Assembly (NCBI GenBank): GCA_041671525.1
Contig: JBAZBJ010000010.1
Coordinates: 1 to 46,212, forward strand
DNA: 46,212 nt
Direction: 5' to 3'
Source: UBA11098 sp041671525
GTDB lineage: Bacteria > Patescibacteriota > Minisyncoccia > Moranbacterales > UBA2206
Of the stretch, positions 14,590 through 24,100 are shown piece by piece. The notes below the pieces were generated by a model. That model worked only from the letters and a program-made list of their open reading frames with translations. It was not told the DNA's origin and did no database searches. Both the position numbers and the translations under genes were made by a program. Positions within the stretch are counted from its first letter, which is position 1; each line of letters begins with the position of its first letter.

Positions 14590-14698
14590 CTACGAATTAC
14601 GAATCCATACGAATGTACTAATGTGAGACATAATAAGAATTAATATAAGTAAAACTAAATTCGTTTTCGTACATTCGTACAAATTCGTATTTCGTAGG
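14590..14698 (+). repeat. 110-bp inverted-repeat element (rpsE-rplO gap)
   Basis: Same sequence as the element at 13958-14067 and in the same orientation. It stands where rpmD (L30) would normally be, 4 bp after rpsE and 11 bp before rplO. Confidence 0.92.
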
Positions 14699-14709
14699 GT
14701 TATAAATTT

Positions 14710-15198
14710 ATGCAAATCAACACACTACAACTGAAGAACAAACGTAAGAAGAGGAAAACGATCGGTCGTGGCGGCAAGAAAGGAACCTATTCCGGGAAAG
14801 GTAACAAAGGTCAAAAGGCGCGCAGTGGGGCGCACGTGGATCCGTTGTTTGAAGGTGGACGCTCAACCTTGATCGATCACATGAAGAAAAAGAAAGGCTT
14901 CAAATCACTGGAAAAACAGACGGCAGTCGTGTCACTCGACAAACTGGAAAAGAAATTCAAGGACGGAGATGTGATTAATGTGGAAGCTTTGCTGAAAGCC
15001 AAGATTGTTGATAGAATAGATTCAGAAGGCGGCATCAAAATTTTGGGCGACGGAGCGATTACGAAAAAACTGACCATCGCCGCAGAAATCAAAGTCAGCG
15101 CCTCAGCCAAAGCCGCGATTGAAAAGTCTGGAGGAAAGATCGAAGTTGCAGCTGAAAAGGTTGAAAAATCCAAGAAAGCTAAGAAAACTGAAAAATAA
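14710..15198 (+). CDS. rplO: 50S ribosomal protein L15 (uL15)
   Basis: The 162-residue protein begins MQINTLQLKNKRKKRKTIGR and has the loop GGKKGTYSGKGNKGQKARSG in place of the usual glycine-rich N-terminal arm. The core (residues 60-135) ends in a Lys/Ala/Glu-rich tail of about 25 residues. It ends the main r-protein run; a weak hairpin separates it from secY. Confidence 0.96.
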   Translation: MQINTLQLKNKRKKRKTIGRGGKKGTYSGKGNKGQKARSGAHVDPLFEGGRSTLIDHMKKKKGFKSLEKQTAVVSLDKLEKKFKDGDVINVEALLKAKIVDRIDSEGGIKILGDGAITKKLTIAAEIKVSASAKAAIEKSGGKIEVAAEKVEKSKKAKKTEK

Positions 15199-15210
15199 GA
15201 ATCACAAAGA

Positions 15211-15243
15211 TAAAGGGCGGCTGAGAGGCACCCTTTATTATTT
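15211..15243 (+). terminator. Weak terminator or attenuator between rplO and secY
   Basis: TAAAGGG (15211-15217) pairs with CCCTTTA (15231-15237) over a 13-nt loop, followed by TTATTTAT. The T-run is broken, so it probably attenuates rather than stops transcription. Confidence 0.4.
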
Positions 15244-15274
15244 ATCAAAATAAAAAGCTAATTTAAATTTATTT

Positions 15275-16546
15275 ATGTTTGAAAAAGTAACTCAAATTTT
15301 TAAGGTCAAGGAACTGCGCAACAAGATATTTTTTATATTGGCGATGCTGGTGGTTTTCCGGCTGATTGCCAACATTCCGATTCCGGGCGTGGATCAATCA
15401 CAGATCAAGAATTTTTTTGAGAACAACCAGCTGTTCGGACTCATCAATCTGTTTTCCGGTGGTGGGTTGTCGAGCATTTCAATTGTCATGTTGGGCGTGG
15501 GACCCTACATTACTTCTTCCATCATCATGCAACTTTTGACCATGATTTTTCCGCGTTTGGAACAGATTTACAAGGAAGAAGGGGAAGCCGGACGCCAGAA
15601 ATTCAATCAGTGGACGCGCTGGGCCACGGTGCCTTTGGCCGCGATGCAAACCTTCGGCATGATTTCGGTGTTGCGCAGCCAGAATATTTTGGGCGCGCTC
15701 AATGGTTTTGAAATGACGACCATTATTTTGGTGGCGGTGGCTGGCACGATTTTCCTCATGTGGTTGGGCGAACTCATCACCGAAAAAAACATCGGCAATG
15801 GCGTTTCCCTCATCATCTTTGCCGGGATCGTGTCCGGTTTGCCGGCGTTGGTTTCGCAGACACTTTTGACCTGGGATCCGTCCAAGGCTGTGACCTATGT
15901 GCTGCTCTTGGCGATGGTGGCTCTGGCCATTGCGGCGGTGGTGACGATGACAGAAGGTCAGCGCAATATTCCGGTGGCGTATGCCAAGCGGATCCGGGGC
16001 AACAAGATGTATGGTGGGACTTCCACTCATCTGCCGCTGCGCATCAATCAGGCCGGCGTGATTCCGATCATTTTCGCGATGTCAATCTTGATTTTTCCGG
16101 TGACCATCGCCAAATATTTCACCACCAGCGCGACGCCCTGGATTGCTAAACTTTCGGCCGGCATCGCTAACTTTATGGATCCGACCAACTTTGTGTACTG
16201 GATCATTTATTTTTTGATGGTAGTGGCCTTCACGTATTTCTACACGGCCGTGGTTTTTGATCCGCACAAAATTTCGGAAAGCCTGCAAAAACAGGGTGGC
16301 TACATTCCCGGCATCCGCCCTGGCAAAACGACTTCTGAATATCTCTATCACATCATCAATCGCATCACGCTGTCCGGCGCAATTTTCTTGGGCTTGATCG
16401 CGATCCTGCCGTTCTTGGTACAAAAAATGACCGGCCTCAATGTGAGCATCGGCGGCACCGGGCTTTTGATTGTCGTGTCGGTCGTCATCGAAACCGTCAA
16501 ACAAGTGGAGAGTCAGCTGGTCATGCGTGACTACGAAGGATTTTAA
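15275..16546 (+). CDS. secY: Protein translocase subunit SecY
   Basis: SecY is the channel of the Sec translocon. The 423-residue protein has ten hydrophobic segments. The first (IFFILAMLVVFRLIANIPIP) is followed by the plug region, and GVGPYITSSIIMQLLTMIFP marks helix 2. The cytosolic loop motif GNKMYGGTSTHLPLRINQAG and the late ISESLQKQGGYIPGIRPGKT are family signatures. It is the usual last-but-two gene of the spc cluster and is followed by adk and map. Confidence 0.98.
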   Translation: MFEKVTQIFKVKELRNKIFFILAMLVVFRLIANIPIPGVDQSQIKNFFENNQLFGLINLFSGGGLSSISIVMLGVGPYITSSIIMQLLTMIFPRLEQIYKEEGEAGRQKFNQWTRWATVPLAAMQTFGMISVLRSQNILGALNGFEMTTIILVAVAGTIFLMWLGELITEKNIGNGVSLIIFAGIVSGLPALVSQTLLTWDPSKAVTYVLLLAMVALAIAAVVTMTEGQRNIPVAYAKRIRGNKMYGGTSTHLPLRINQAGVIPIIFAMSILIFPVTIAKYFTTSATPWIAKLSAGIANFMDPTNFVYWIIYFLMVVAFTYFYTAVVFDPHKISESLQKQGGYIPGIRPGKTTSEYLYHIINRITLSGAIFLGLIAILPFLVQKMTGLNVSIGGTGLLIVVSVVIETVKQVESQLVMRDYEGF

Positions 16547-16555
16547 TCTCCTAAC

Positions 16556-16611
16556 GTAAATCGCGTAACGTGGATCGCGATATGCGATACGTGATATGCG
16601 ATACGCGAAAC
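16556..16611 (+). repeat. Palindromic repeat family IV, copy a (secY-adk gap)
   Basis: Contains GCGATATGCGATACGTG followed by a direct second GATATGCGATACGCG. These units also occur in the element at 33077-33140. The adk start codon follows immediately (CGAAACATG). Confidence 0.55.
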
Positions 16612-17253
16612 ATGAACATCATCATTCTTGGTCCACAAGGTTCCGGCAAGGGGACGCAGGCCGAACTGTTGGCCAAAAAATATAATCTGGAACATTTTGA
16701 CACTGGCAAATCATTGCGTCAGGTGGCGCTGCTTGATACTTCATTAGGCAAAGAAATCCATGAAATTATCATGGTCAGGAAAGAACTGGTTCCGAGTCGG
16801 ATTTTACGAGAAATTTTGCATTTGGAATTGAATTCGCTGCCACGCGAACAAGGCATCGTGTTTGATGGAATACCTCGAAACGCTGAACAAGCTGAGTATT
16901 TTGATGCAGCTTTGCAAGAATTTGGGCGGAAAGTCGACAAAGTTTTTTTTATCAAGCTTTCTGAGGAGGAAGCAATAGGCCGAATATCCAAAAGATGGGT
17001 GTGCAGGAAGTGTAAAAATAATTTAATAATGGGCAAGGACATCCACTCTGAGGGTGAAAAATGTCCGCAGTGCGGCGGAGAAGTTGTGCAGCGCGAAGAT
17101 GATTCACCGTCCGGTGTGCGTAAAAGACTGGCCATATTTCAAGAAGACACCATGCCAGTCATTGAAAAATATAAAGAAAAGGGATTAGTGGTAGAAATAA
17201 GCGGAGCACAACCAATTGAAAAAGTTTTGGCTGATATTGAAAAAAATTTATGA
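16612..17253 (+). CDS. adk: Adenylate kinase, zinc-LID type
   Basis: Catalyses ATP + AMP to 2 ADP. The ATG at 16612 gives 213 residues beginning MNIIILGPQGSGKGTQAELL with the P-loop GPQGSGKGT. It has the AMP-site FDGIPRNAEQAEYF. The LID carries CRKCKNN and CPQCGGE, a four-cysteine zinc site as in Gram-positive enzymes. An upstream in-frame ATG at 16570 would code for repeat DNA and is rejected. The stop overlaps the map start (ATGA). Confidence 0.97.
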   Translation: MNIIILGPQGSGKGTQAELLAKKYNLEHFDTGKSLRQVALLDTSLGKEIHEIIMVRKELVPSRILREILHLELNSLPREQGIVFDGIPRNAEQAEYFDAALQEFGRKVDKVFFIKLSEEEAIGRISKRWVCRKCKNNLIMGKDIHSEGEKCPQCGGEVVQREDDSPSGVRKRLAIFQEDTMPVIEKYKEKGLVVEISGAQPIEKVLADIEKNL

Positions 17254-18020
17254 TTAGCATCAAATCACAACAAGAAATCACGGCGATGCGTGAAGGCGGG
17301 AGGATTCTGGCTGGCATTATGCAGAAAATCGGAGAAGCGGTTGCGCCGGGCAGAAATACTTGGGAACTCAATAAGCTTGCGGAAGAGCTTATTTTTCAAC
17401 ATGGGGGAGTGCCGTCCTTCAAGGGCTATGGCGCCGAAACCGGCAATCCCTTTCCAGCTGCTATTTGTGCTTCGCTCAACAGTGAGGTGGTGCATGGGAT
17501 TCCGGAGAAGAATAAAATTCTCAAAGACGGGGATGTTTTCAAGGTGGACATTGGCATGCAATATCAAGGTTTGCACACGGACATGGCTCGCTCATACGCC
17601 GTTGGCGAATGTAGCGAGCAGGCGCGCAAATTAATTGAAGTTACGGAGCAAGCATTTTGGGAGGGGATCAAAAAGATGGGTCCAAAAAAAATGTTGAGCG
17701 ATTATTCCAAAACGGCGCAGGCGGTGGTGGAGAAGAACGGTTTTTCGGTGGTGCGCAACTTGGTCGGGCACGGTGTCGGGCGCGAGCTGCATGAAGATCC
17801 GCAGATTCCGAACTATTATAATAAAAAATTCCAGGACATTGAGTTGGCGCCCGGCATGGTGTTGGCGCTGGAACCGATGGTCAATGCAGGCGGTTTTGAA
17901 ACAGTCGTCGGTAAAGACGGTTGGGGCTTTCATTCCAAAGACGGCAGCCTGACGGCGCATTATGAAAATACGATTTTGATTACGGAAAAGGGCGTGGAGG
18001 TTTTAACGGTTCTTTCCTAA
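17250..18020 (+). CDS. map: Methionine aminopeptidase, type I
   Basis: Removes the initiator methionine. The 256-residue protein has all five metal ligands in place. The two aspartates are in FKVDIG and LHTDMARSY, the histidine in LVGHGVGRELHEDP, and the glutamates in VLALEPMV and AHYENTILIT. Translation is coupled to adk by a 4-bp overlap. infA and the alpha-operon genes that often follow are absent here, so the cluster ends at map. Confidence 0.97.
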   Translation: MISIKSQQEITAMREGGRILAGIMQKIGEAVAPGRNTWELNKLAEELIFQHGGVPSFKGYGAETGNPFPAAICASLNSEVVHGIPEKNKILKDGDVFKVDIGMQYQGLHTDMARSYAVGECSEQARKLIEVTEQAFWEGIKKMGPKKMLSDYSKTAQAVVEKNGFSVVRNLVGHGVGRELHEDPQIPNYYNKKFQDIELAPGMVLALEPMVNAGGFETVVGKDGWGFHSKDGSLTAHYENTILITEKGVEVLTVLS

Positions 18021-18049
18021 AACTTGGCCTTAAGATAATTCCGCGGGTA

Positions 18050-18194
18050 TCAAAAAGCTTGGCTTTAAGGAGGAGTCCGCCGCGGACGACGGGGAAAAGC
18101 CGAGCTTTAAGTGAGGATTCGTGGGTTGACGGGTTTCCTAAAGCTAAGCTTTTCTGCAGGTTCGACGGCTCCTCTTTAAAGCTTAGCTTTAGGC
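18050..18194 (+). repeat. Pair of large hairpins of the AAAGCTTAGCTTT type
   Basis: One hairpin pairs AAAGCTTGGCTTT (about 18055-18067) with AAAGCCGAGCTTT (about 18097-18109). A second pairs CCTAAAGCTAAGCTTT (18137-18152) with AAAGCTTAGCTTTAGG (about 18178-18193) perfectly over 16 bp. Related arms occur in the palindrome at 33449-33495. There is no T-run on the plus strand. Confidence 0.65.
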
Positions 18195-18221
18195 CTAGGC
18201 TGAAATAATCGCATTTTTGAA

Positions 18222-18273
18222 AATAAAAAAAAGAGTTGTCTGCTAAGCTTAATAAGCTTTTGCAAACAACTCC
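18222..18273 (-). terminator. Intrinsic terminator for the minus-strand membrane protein
   Basis: Read on the minus strand, GAGTTGTTTGC pairs with a matching GCAGACAACTC across an inner AAGCTTATTAAGCTT palindrome and runs into eight T residues. It sits directly after the stop at 18280. Confidence 0.85.
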
Positions 18274-18279
18274 TGGTGG

Positions 18280-18540
18280 TCAGGGTCGGCGGTAATGGGA
18301 CCTGTCTGTAATGTCAATTATTCTTTTTCTCGCAAGATAGCTCCGCCTTGCCCAAATAATGGTTGCGATAGCAAACATTAATAGGGCGAGATATCCTGGT
18401 GTTGTGTGTTGGAAATTCCCGTGATACTGCTCATTGGCATACATAAATCCCAGGAGCAGACCGACCACAATGAACATCCAGGAAAAAAACGTGTGGGCAA
18501 AAAGATTTGCATCTGATGTTTTCCAATCAAATTCCTTCAT
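18280..18540 (-). CDS. Small membrane protein, two transmembrane segments
   Basis: An 86-residue protein with a charged N-terminus, first segment FFSWMFIVVGLLLGFMYA, a short loop, then ALLMFAIATIIWA and a basic C-terminus (RRSYLARKR), consistent with both ends in the cytoplasm. A strong Shine-Dalgarno (TTGGAGGAATAAATG) fixes the start, unlike most genes here. It has its own terminator and stands alone on the minus strand. No family recognised. Confidence 0.75.
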   Translation of the reverse strand: MKEFDWKTSDANLFAHTFFSWMFIVVGLLLGFMYANEQYHGNFQHTTPGYLALLMFAIATIIWARRSYLARKRIIDITDRSHYRRP

Positions 18541-18636
18541 TTATTCCTCCAATTGTAAAGTTACTAAATTTTATTTTGTAGCTCCATGACACTGTCTGGG
18601 CACTACAATATACCATTTTAGCATAAAAACAACCCT

Positions 18637-19062
18637 ATGTCAATATACCCACAAAATTCAGCGAAAACAAGCCATATTTTGGGCATAGATTTTGGGACTG
18701 CCAAGATCGGTTTGGCGTTGGCGGACACGGAGACCAGGATGGCCTTTGGTTTTGATACAATCAAGAATGACAAAAATTTTTTGGCCAAACTGGAAGAAAT
18801 AATCACCACGGAAAACGTGGAAACGGTGGTGATTGGTATTCCGGGATACATCCATGCCAATGTAGAGACGCATTGCAATGCGTCTATACGCGGATTGGCT
18901 GAAAACCTAAAAAAAATTGGTGTCTATGTCGAGTACGCTGAAGAAATGTTTACCTCCAAAATGGCGCAGGCCAATCTGCGAGAAAAAGGCGAAAAGCGGG
19001 TGAGCACGGCGGATGACAAAGAGGCCGCCAGAATTATTTTACAAAGTTGGCTAGATAAGTAA
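18637..19062 (+). CDS. ruvX: Putative pre-16S rRNA nuclease / RuvX (YqgF family)
   Basis: An RNase H-fold protein of 141 residues. It has the first catalytic strand ILGIDFGTAKIGLALADTET, the motif VVIGIPGYI, and the late aspartate region STADDKEAARIIL. In typical YqgF proteins the stretch after GIP/GLP is a short polar loop. Here that loop (NVETHCNASIRG) is encoded by a 28-bp palindrome, an in-frame repeat insertion or replacement. Catalytic residues appear intact. Confidence 0.93.
   Translation: MSIYPQNSAKTSHILGIDFGTAKIGLALADTETRMAFGFDTIKNDKNFLAKLEEIITTENVETVVIGIPGYIHANVETHCNASIRGLAENLKKIGVYVEYAEEMFTSKMAQANLREKGEKRVSTADDKEAARIILQSWLDK
18862..18889 (+). repeat. 28-bp palindrome inside ruvX
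   Basis: GTAGAGACGCATTG is followed by its near-exact reverse complement CAATGCGTCTATAC, with one mismatch. It is in frame within the coding sequence. A sister palindrome of the same length and outer arms is at 26364-26391. Confidence 0.85.
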
Positions 19063-19075
19063 TTTCTGATACAAT
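19047..19075 (+). promoter_or_regulatory. Promoter TTGGCT-17-TACAAT with TGn
   Basis: TTGGCT at 19047-19052, TACAAT at 19070-19075, spacing 17 bp, with TG one base before the -10 (TGATACAAT). It overlaps the end of ruvX and would serve the glycosyltransferase gene. Confidence 0.6.
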
Positions 19076-19123
19076 AGAGGCAGTCCGTAGGGATTAGTTT
19101 AATCAACGCTAAATTACAAACAA

Positions 19124-19882
19124 ATGGAACAAAAACCGTATCTCTCCGTCATAATTCCGGCTTATCGTGAAGAAGAACGAATTGGCAAAAACTTACTGGA
19201 AATCGAAACTTTTTTAGCCGCTAAAAATTATACCTACGAAGTATTGGTGGTGACGGATGGTTCGCCGGACAAGACGGCGGACATCGCTCGAACTTTTTCT
19301 GACAAAGTCAAGAATTTGCGCGTGATTGAAAACAAAGAAAATCATGGCAAGGGCTATGTAGTGCGGCAAGGGCTCTTGGAAGCCAACGGCGAAATTCGAT
19401 TGTTCTTGGATGCCGACGGCTCAACGGCCATCACGCATCTCGACGCGTTTTTGCCTGAGTTTGCCAATGGCTTTGATGTGGTGATGGGATCGCGCGACAT
19501 TGAAGGCGCTTTTGTACAGGTGCCACAACCGAAAATCAGAATCGCGATGGGCAACATGGGCAACTGGGCAATCAGAATCGTGTTGGGATTGTGGAGTTAT
19601 CCGGATACGCAATGTGGTTTCAAAATGATAAACGCCAAAGCAGCGGAAGCAGTGGCGAGTCGCATGGTGGTGGATCGTTTCGGCTTTGATTTTGAATTGA
19701 TCATTTTGGCGAAAAAACTGGGCTTCAAGATCAAACAGATGCCGGTCAGATGGCTTAATGAAGAAGGATCGACAGTGGGCGGACTTTTCGGACCCAATGG
19801 ATTTGTGCAAGTGCTCATTGATCTTTTCAAGACGCGTTTGCGCTTGTGGGGAGGAAAATACAAAATCCATTCCGGCGAATAA
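19124..19882 (+). CDS. Glycosyltransferase family 2, dolichyl-phosphate glucosyltransferase-like
   Basis: A 252-residue GT-A enzyme, likely moving a sugar from a nucleotide donor to a polyprenyl phosphate. It begins LSVIIPAYREEERIGKNLLE and has VTDGSPDKTADIA and the metal-binding DXD in RLFLDADGSTAITHLD. The segment DTQCGFKMINAKAAEAV and the later FGFDFELIILAKKLGFKI are typical of the DPG/DPM synthase-like branch. There is no C-terminal membrane helix. The exact sugar is unknown. Confidence 0.88.
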   Translation: MEQKPYLSVIIPAYREEERIGKNLLEIETFLAAKNYTYEVLVVTDGSPDKTADIARTFSDKVKNLRVIENKENHGKGYVVRQGLLEANGEIRLFLDADGSTAITHLDAFLPEFANGFDVVMGSRDIEGAFVQVPQPKIRIAMGNMGNWAIRIVLGLWSYPDTQCGFKMINAKAAEAVASRMVVDRFGFDFELIILAKKLGFKIKQMPVRWLNEEGSTVGGLFGPNGFVQVLIDLFKTRLRLWGGKYKIHSGE

Positions 19883-19904
19883 AAATCAAAAAGATTACAA
19901 CATT

Positions 19905-19949
19905 ATGTCCTTCGACTTAGTCCGTGGCGGACTGCGCTCAGGATGACAT
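19905..19949 (+). repeat. Palindromic GGATGACAT-type repeat before the galT-like gene
   Basis: ATGTCC at the left and GGATGACAT at the right frame an inner AGTCCGTGGCGGACT palindrome. The same outer ends are found at 35482-35519. It ends 8 bp before the next start codon. Confidence 0.65.
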
Positions 19950-19956
19950 ATAAAAA

Positions 19957-20982
19957 ATGTCAGAAAACAAAAAAAATACAAAAGACAAGTTGACGGAATT
20001 ACGCCAAGACCTGGTGACCGGCGATTGGGTGGTGATTTCAACCATCCGGAGCAAGCGTCCGGATGAATTCAAGCAGGCTAAAAAAGTTGAAACCGTCAGT
20101 CATGATGAGGCTAGTTGTCTGTTTTGCGATCCGGTAGCCTCAGGACAGGAAAAAGACGTTTTGATTTATAATACGGCGGACGGCGATTGGACTCTGCGGG
20201 TTTTCCCCAATAAATATCCGGCTTTTTCGATGCCGAAAGGCGGAATCATACGCCACAAGGAGGAAGGACCTTATTTTTGGATGGATGGCGTCGGTTATCA
20301 CGAAGTCATTGTGACGCGGGATCACTATAAACATATCGGGCAGATGGATCCTTTGGCAGTCGCGGAAATTATTGATGCGTATCAGAGCCGGTTTATAGAT
20401 CTGATGAATAAGAAGAGCGTCAATTATATCGAGGTCTTTCATAATCATGGAGAGAGTGCTGGTGCGCATATTTTTCACCCGCATTCACAATTGGCAGCCA
20501 TTCCGGTAATTTCTCCATACATCAAGAGTGAACTGGATGGCGCCGAGTTGTATTGGAAAGCGAATAAAGATTGCGTGTATTGTGCCATGATTGAATGGGA
20601 GGGCGAGAATGGCAAAAGATTGGTTTTTGAAAATAGTGATTTTATCGCTTTTTGCCCGTTTGCCTCACGCGCGGCTTTTGAGGTTTGGATCATGCCGAAG
20701 AAGCACAAGCCTTATTTTGAAAGAATTACGGATAAAGAAAAAGTTGAAGCAGGAGAAGCTTTGCATGCGGTGATCAAGAAGATTGCGGGTGCACTGAATA
20801 ATCCCGATTTTAATTTCTATATCCATACCTCGCCGTGTGACGGTAAGGATTATCCGCACTATCATTGGCACATTGAGATTTTGCCGCGGACAGCGGAATG
20901 GGCGGGATTTGAAATTTCGACCGGCATTGAAATTTCCACCATCCAGCCGGAAGTGGCAGCTGAGTATTTGAGAAATATTTAG
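19957..20982 (+). CDS. galT: Galactose-1-phosphate uridylyltransferase-like (GalT family)
   Basis: A 341-residue HIT-superfamily nucleotidyltransferase. Early RQDLVTGDWVVISTIRSKRP and the zinc-type CLFCDP match GalT. The nucleophile motif HPHSQLAAIPV (residues about 170-180) carries the catalytic His-Pro-His. A second CVYCAMIEWE and the late HYHWHIEILPR complete the fold. GalT transfers UMP between glucose- and galactose-1-phosphate, though members also include ADP-glucose phosphorylases; the substrate is not certain here. Its position after a glycosyltransferase suggests nucleotide-sugar supply. Confidence 0.9.
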   Translation: MSENKKNTKDKLTELRQDLVTGDWVVISTIRSKRPDEFKQAKKVETVSHDEASCLFCDPVASGQEKDVLIYNTADGDWTLRVFPNKYPAFSMPKGGIIRHKEEGPYFWMDGVGYHEVIVTRDHYKHIGQMDPLAVAEIIDAYQSRFIDLMNKKSVNYIEVFHNHGESAGAHIFHPHSQLAAIPVISPYIKSELDGAELYWKANKDCVYCAMIEWEGENGKRLVFENSDFIAFCPFASRAAFEVWIMPKKHKPYFERITDKEKVEAGEALHAVIKKIAGALNNPDFNFYIHTSPCDGKDYPHYHWHIEILPRTAEWAGFEISTGIEISTIQPEVAAEYLRNI

Positions 20983-21000
20983 AACTAAAGGCTTGGATCA

Positions 21001-21024
21001 AAGCGCCGCGGGGCGCTTTTTTCA
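21001..21024 (+). terminator. Intrinsic terminator after the galT-like gene
   Basis: AAGCGCC (21001-21007) pairs with GGCGCTT across a short GCG-rich loop, with a T-run to 21022. Confidence 0.9.
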
Positions 21025-21082
21025 TATCCTGTTTTCCTTAGTTATCCCCAGGGTCTTTTTTGTTTCGCAGACTAGCTTTTTG

Positions 21083-21091
21083 TGGTATAAT
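21083..21091 (+). promoter_or_regulatory. Extended -10 promoter for the fibre gene
   Basis: TGGTATAAT is an exact TGn-TATAAT; no good -35 is seen. The predicted start near 21098 gives a leader of about 67 nt. Confidence 0.65.
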
Positions 21092-21164
21092 TACAGTAAT
21101 AAAAACCTTCCTGAAGCGACTCAAAAGTTGCGTATTGTGTGTTAAAAAAACAAAAAAATTTCCC

Positions 21165-24100
21165 ATGAACCCTGTTCGCGACATCAACAATAATTCCTTC
21201 TCCAAGCTCTACCAAAACAAAGTTTTCTTCTACTTTGTCCTGATTTTGGGTACTTTGCTGTTGGTGCTCAAACTCCCGATGGCCGCGGTCTTTTATGAAA
21301 CTATCTGCAATCTCATCACCTTCGCCCCGATGGTGGTGATCCTCGCTATGGCCACCATCGCCTACATCAAGAGCCAGCGCTACCCGGACTACCAAAGCAT
21401 CATCCGCAAGTTCTATCTGCTCTTCACCCTCAAATTCCTCCTGGTTATCTTTGTTTTCTACATCTTCTATTCTCCAACTGTTTTTTCCACCCCCATCCTG
21501 GCTTTCTTCCATTACCTCAAAACGCTCTTCACGCTGGAGGCGGTCTTCTTCGCGTTGAGCTATCTCCTGACCGGGGTGATTGCCCTCGCCACCATCTTTG
21601 TCTTTTTCCGCGTCTACCAAAAATCGCAAAACAAATACACCGGCTCCATCCCAACTCTCACCAAAAGAACCCTCTACGCGGTCTTTGCTTTTTGTTTTCT
21701 GGTGTTTGTGTCTTCGGCCGCCGCCTATCCGCAGTCCTACAAACCCCTGACCGACACCCTGGGGGACGCGATCTTTACCCTCTCGGCCGGTAACATCCAG
21801 GTGTTCAAAGGCACCGATCCGGTGGCCTACACCAAACTCAAATCGCTCAAAGAATTCACCAATAATCTCTCCGACTCCTTGAGTCAGACTTCTCAAAACC
21901 TGGCGGAGAGCAACGAGGATTTCCAGGCTAGTCTGGACGCCGCCAACAGCGAACTGAAAGATTCCATCAAGCAAACCTCCAAAGACTTGAGTGACAAGAT
22001 CAAGGATGATCTCTCCAACAAGGTTTCTACCGACGGCGGGACCCTGGAAGGTTCACTGACTCTTTCCGGTAGCGACTCCGATCTGACGGTGGAGGGCACC
22101 ACCACCACCAAAGATATCATCCCGGACTCCACCCTCTCCTACAACCTGGGCGAATCCGGCAAAAGTTGGAATACGATCTATGCCCATCGCCTGATCGGGG
22201 CTTCACCCATTTTCATCGGTAACGGTGCTTCCGCCCAGGGACTCACCAATGACGGGGACTTGGTGGTGACCAATGACGCCGAAATTCAAGGCATTCTCTA
22301 CGCCGAGAATATTCGCGTGAACGGAGTCTATTCGCTGCCGACCACCGACGGCGCCGCCAATCAGCTGCTCAAGACTAATGGCTCGGGCACTCTTTCTTGG
22401 GTCACGGAAATCGCCCCGGGCGGCACCACCGGCCAATTGCAATTCAACAACGCCGGCCTCTTTGGCGCAGATACGGATTTGTTTTGGAACAATTCCGCTA
22501 AACGCTTGGGTATCGGCACCAGCAGTCCGACGACCGAATTGGAAGTGGCTGGTACGGTCAAAGCCACCGCCTTCATGCTCCCGGGTGGCATCTATCTCAC
22601 CTCGGACACGGTGAGCACCAACTACTGGGCGGAGGACTCCGGCAATATCTTCCGCGAAACCGGCAACGTCGGCCTGGGTAACAACGACCCGAGCGAAACG
22701 CTGGACCTGAGTGGGCGGATCCACTTAAGACAAGTCAGTGCCCCCGTCACCACCACCGACAAACTCTACAACACCGCCGGGGATCTGTACTGGAGCGGAC
22801 TGAAAATGCTGACCTATGATTCCGGCACCAGTAATGTCACAGTGGCCGGCACGGTCTCCGCCACCAATTTCTTTGATGTCGCCAACAGTATCTATCTGAC
22901 CGCCGGTTCCATCAATGGCAACTATTGGGGCGAGTCAGGCGGCAACATCTATCGGGAGACGGGGAACGTGGGAGTGGGGACGAATAGTCCGGGCTACGCG
23001 CTGGATATTGCTGGAGATGTGAAGGTTTTAGGGGGCATTGGAGTAGGCACATCAAATCCGTCAGTAAGCTTTGGGATAAATTCCAGTTTGCCATATGGAA
23101 TATCAGGGTCAACTGTTTTATCGAGATCAGGAGGTAATTTAAGAGTAGGGTCGAGTGTGACGTGGACAAGCACTTCACTTTATTCCGATAGTTTAGAAAG
23201 ATTAACCGTAGCAACAGGTGGCAACGTGGGGATCGGGACGACGAGCCCAGGTGCAAAACTGACTGTATCAACATCTGCTAATGCCTCAAGAACAACAGGG
23301 CTAAAATTAGAGAATACATACTCTACTGCCGGAACAGACGTATCAATCGATTTCAGAACTGCCGGATCGGATACTATTACAACCAGGATGGGAAATATTA
23401 TTGAAAGCGATCTGAGTCGTTCTATGTATTTTTCAACTTGGACAGGCGCTGCGCTGACAGAAAAAATACGTATTTTGGGCAACGGCAATGTCGGCATCGG
23501 GACGACGAGCCCGGGGGCGAAGCTAGATGTTTTCGGAACTGATAATAAATTACGACTTTCATATGATGCTACTAATAATGCAGATTTGAGTGTGAGTAGT
23601 GCCGGTAGTCTGTTTATTAAACCAACCAATGCTTTTACATACTTCAATACCGCAAGTAAAAATAATTTTTTCTATGTATATGACTATGCTCAAAGTCCCG
23701 CAGGGTCATCGTATAATACTTTCAGTGGCAATATGTACTCTCTTGTCAAAGACGCTGCGACGGTAGTTAATATTTCCAACAATGGTAATAGTTATTTTAA
23801 CGGAGGCAACGTCGGCATCGGGACGACGGCGCCGGGAAATACACTTCCTAACCTTATGGTAGCGGGCGGCAAAGTTGTTGAAGTTCAAGGAGATAATGAC
23901 ATTGGTTTGTTTTTAAGGTCAACCAATCTTGTAGTAGGTCAAGATATTTGGACTGATTATTCCACTGGTAATGCTTATTATGACAGTCGTTATAACAGTG
24001 ATACTGCTCAAATTAATTTCAGGACAAAGACTAATGGAACACCCGTAACCGCAATGACTATCTTGGGTAATGGCTACGTCGGCATCGGGACGACGAGCCC

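Noticed and set aside
8998..14698. Regularly repeated sequence suggesting a CRISPR array
   Set aside because: Repeats are palindromic elements of 110 bp separated by whole genes, without short uniform spacers or cas genes.
21072..21974. 300-codon minus-strand frame opposite the fibre gene start
   Set aside because: Composition (Glu/Gly/Arg-rich) is that expected of the complement of the GC-rich hydrophobic coding region, and it overlaps the fibre promoter.
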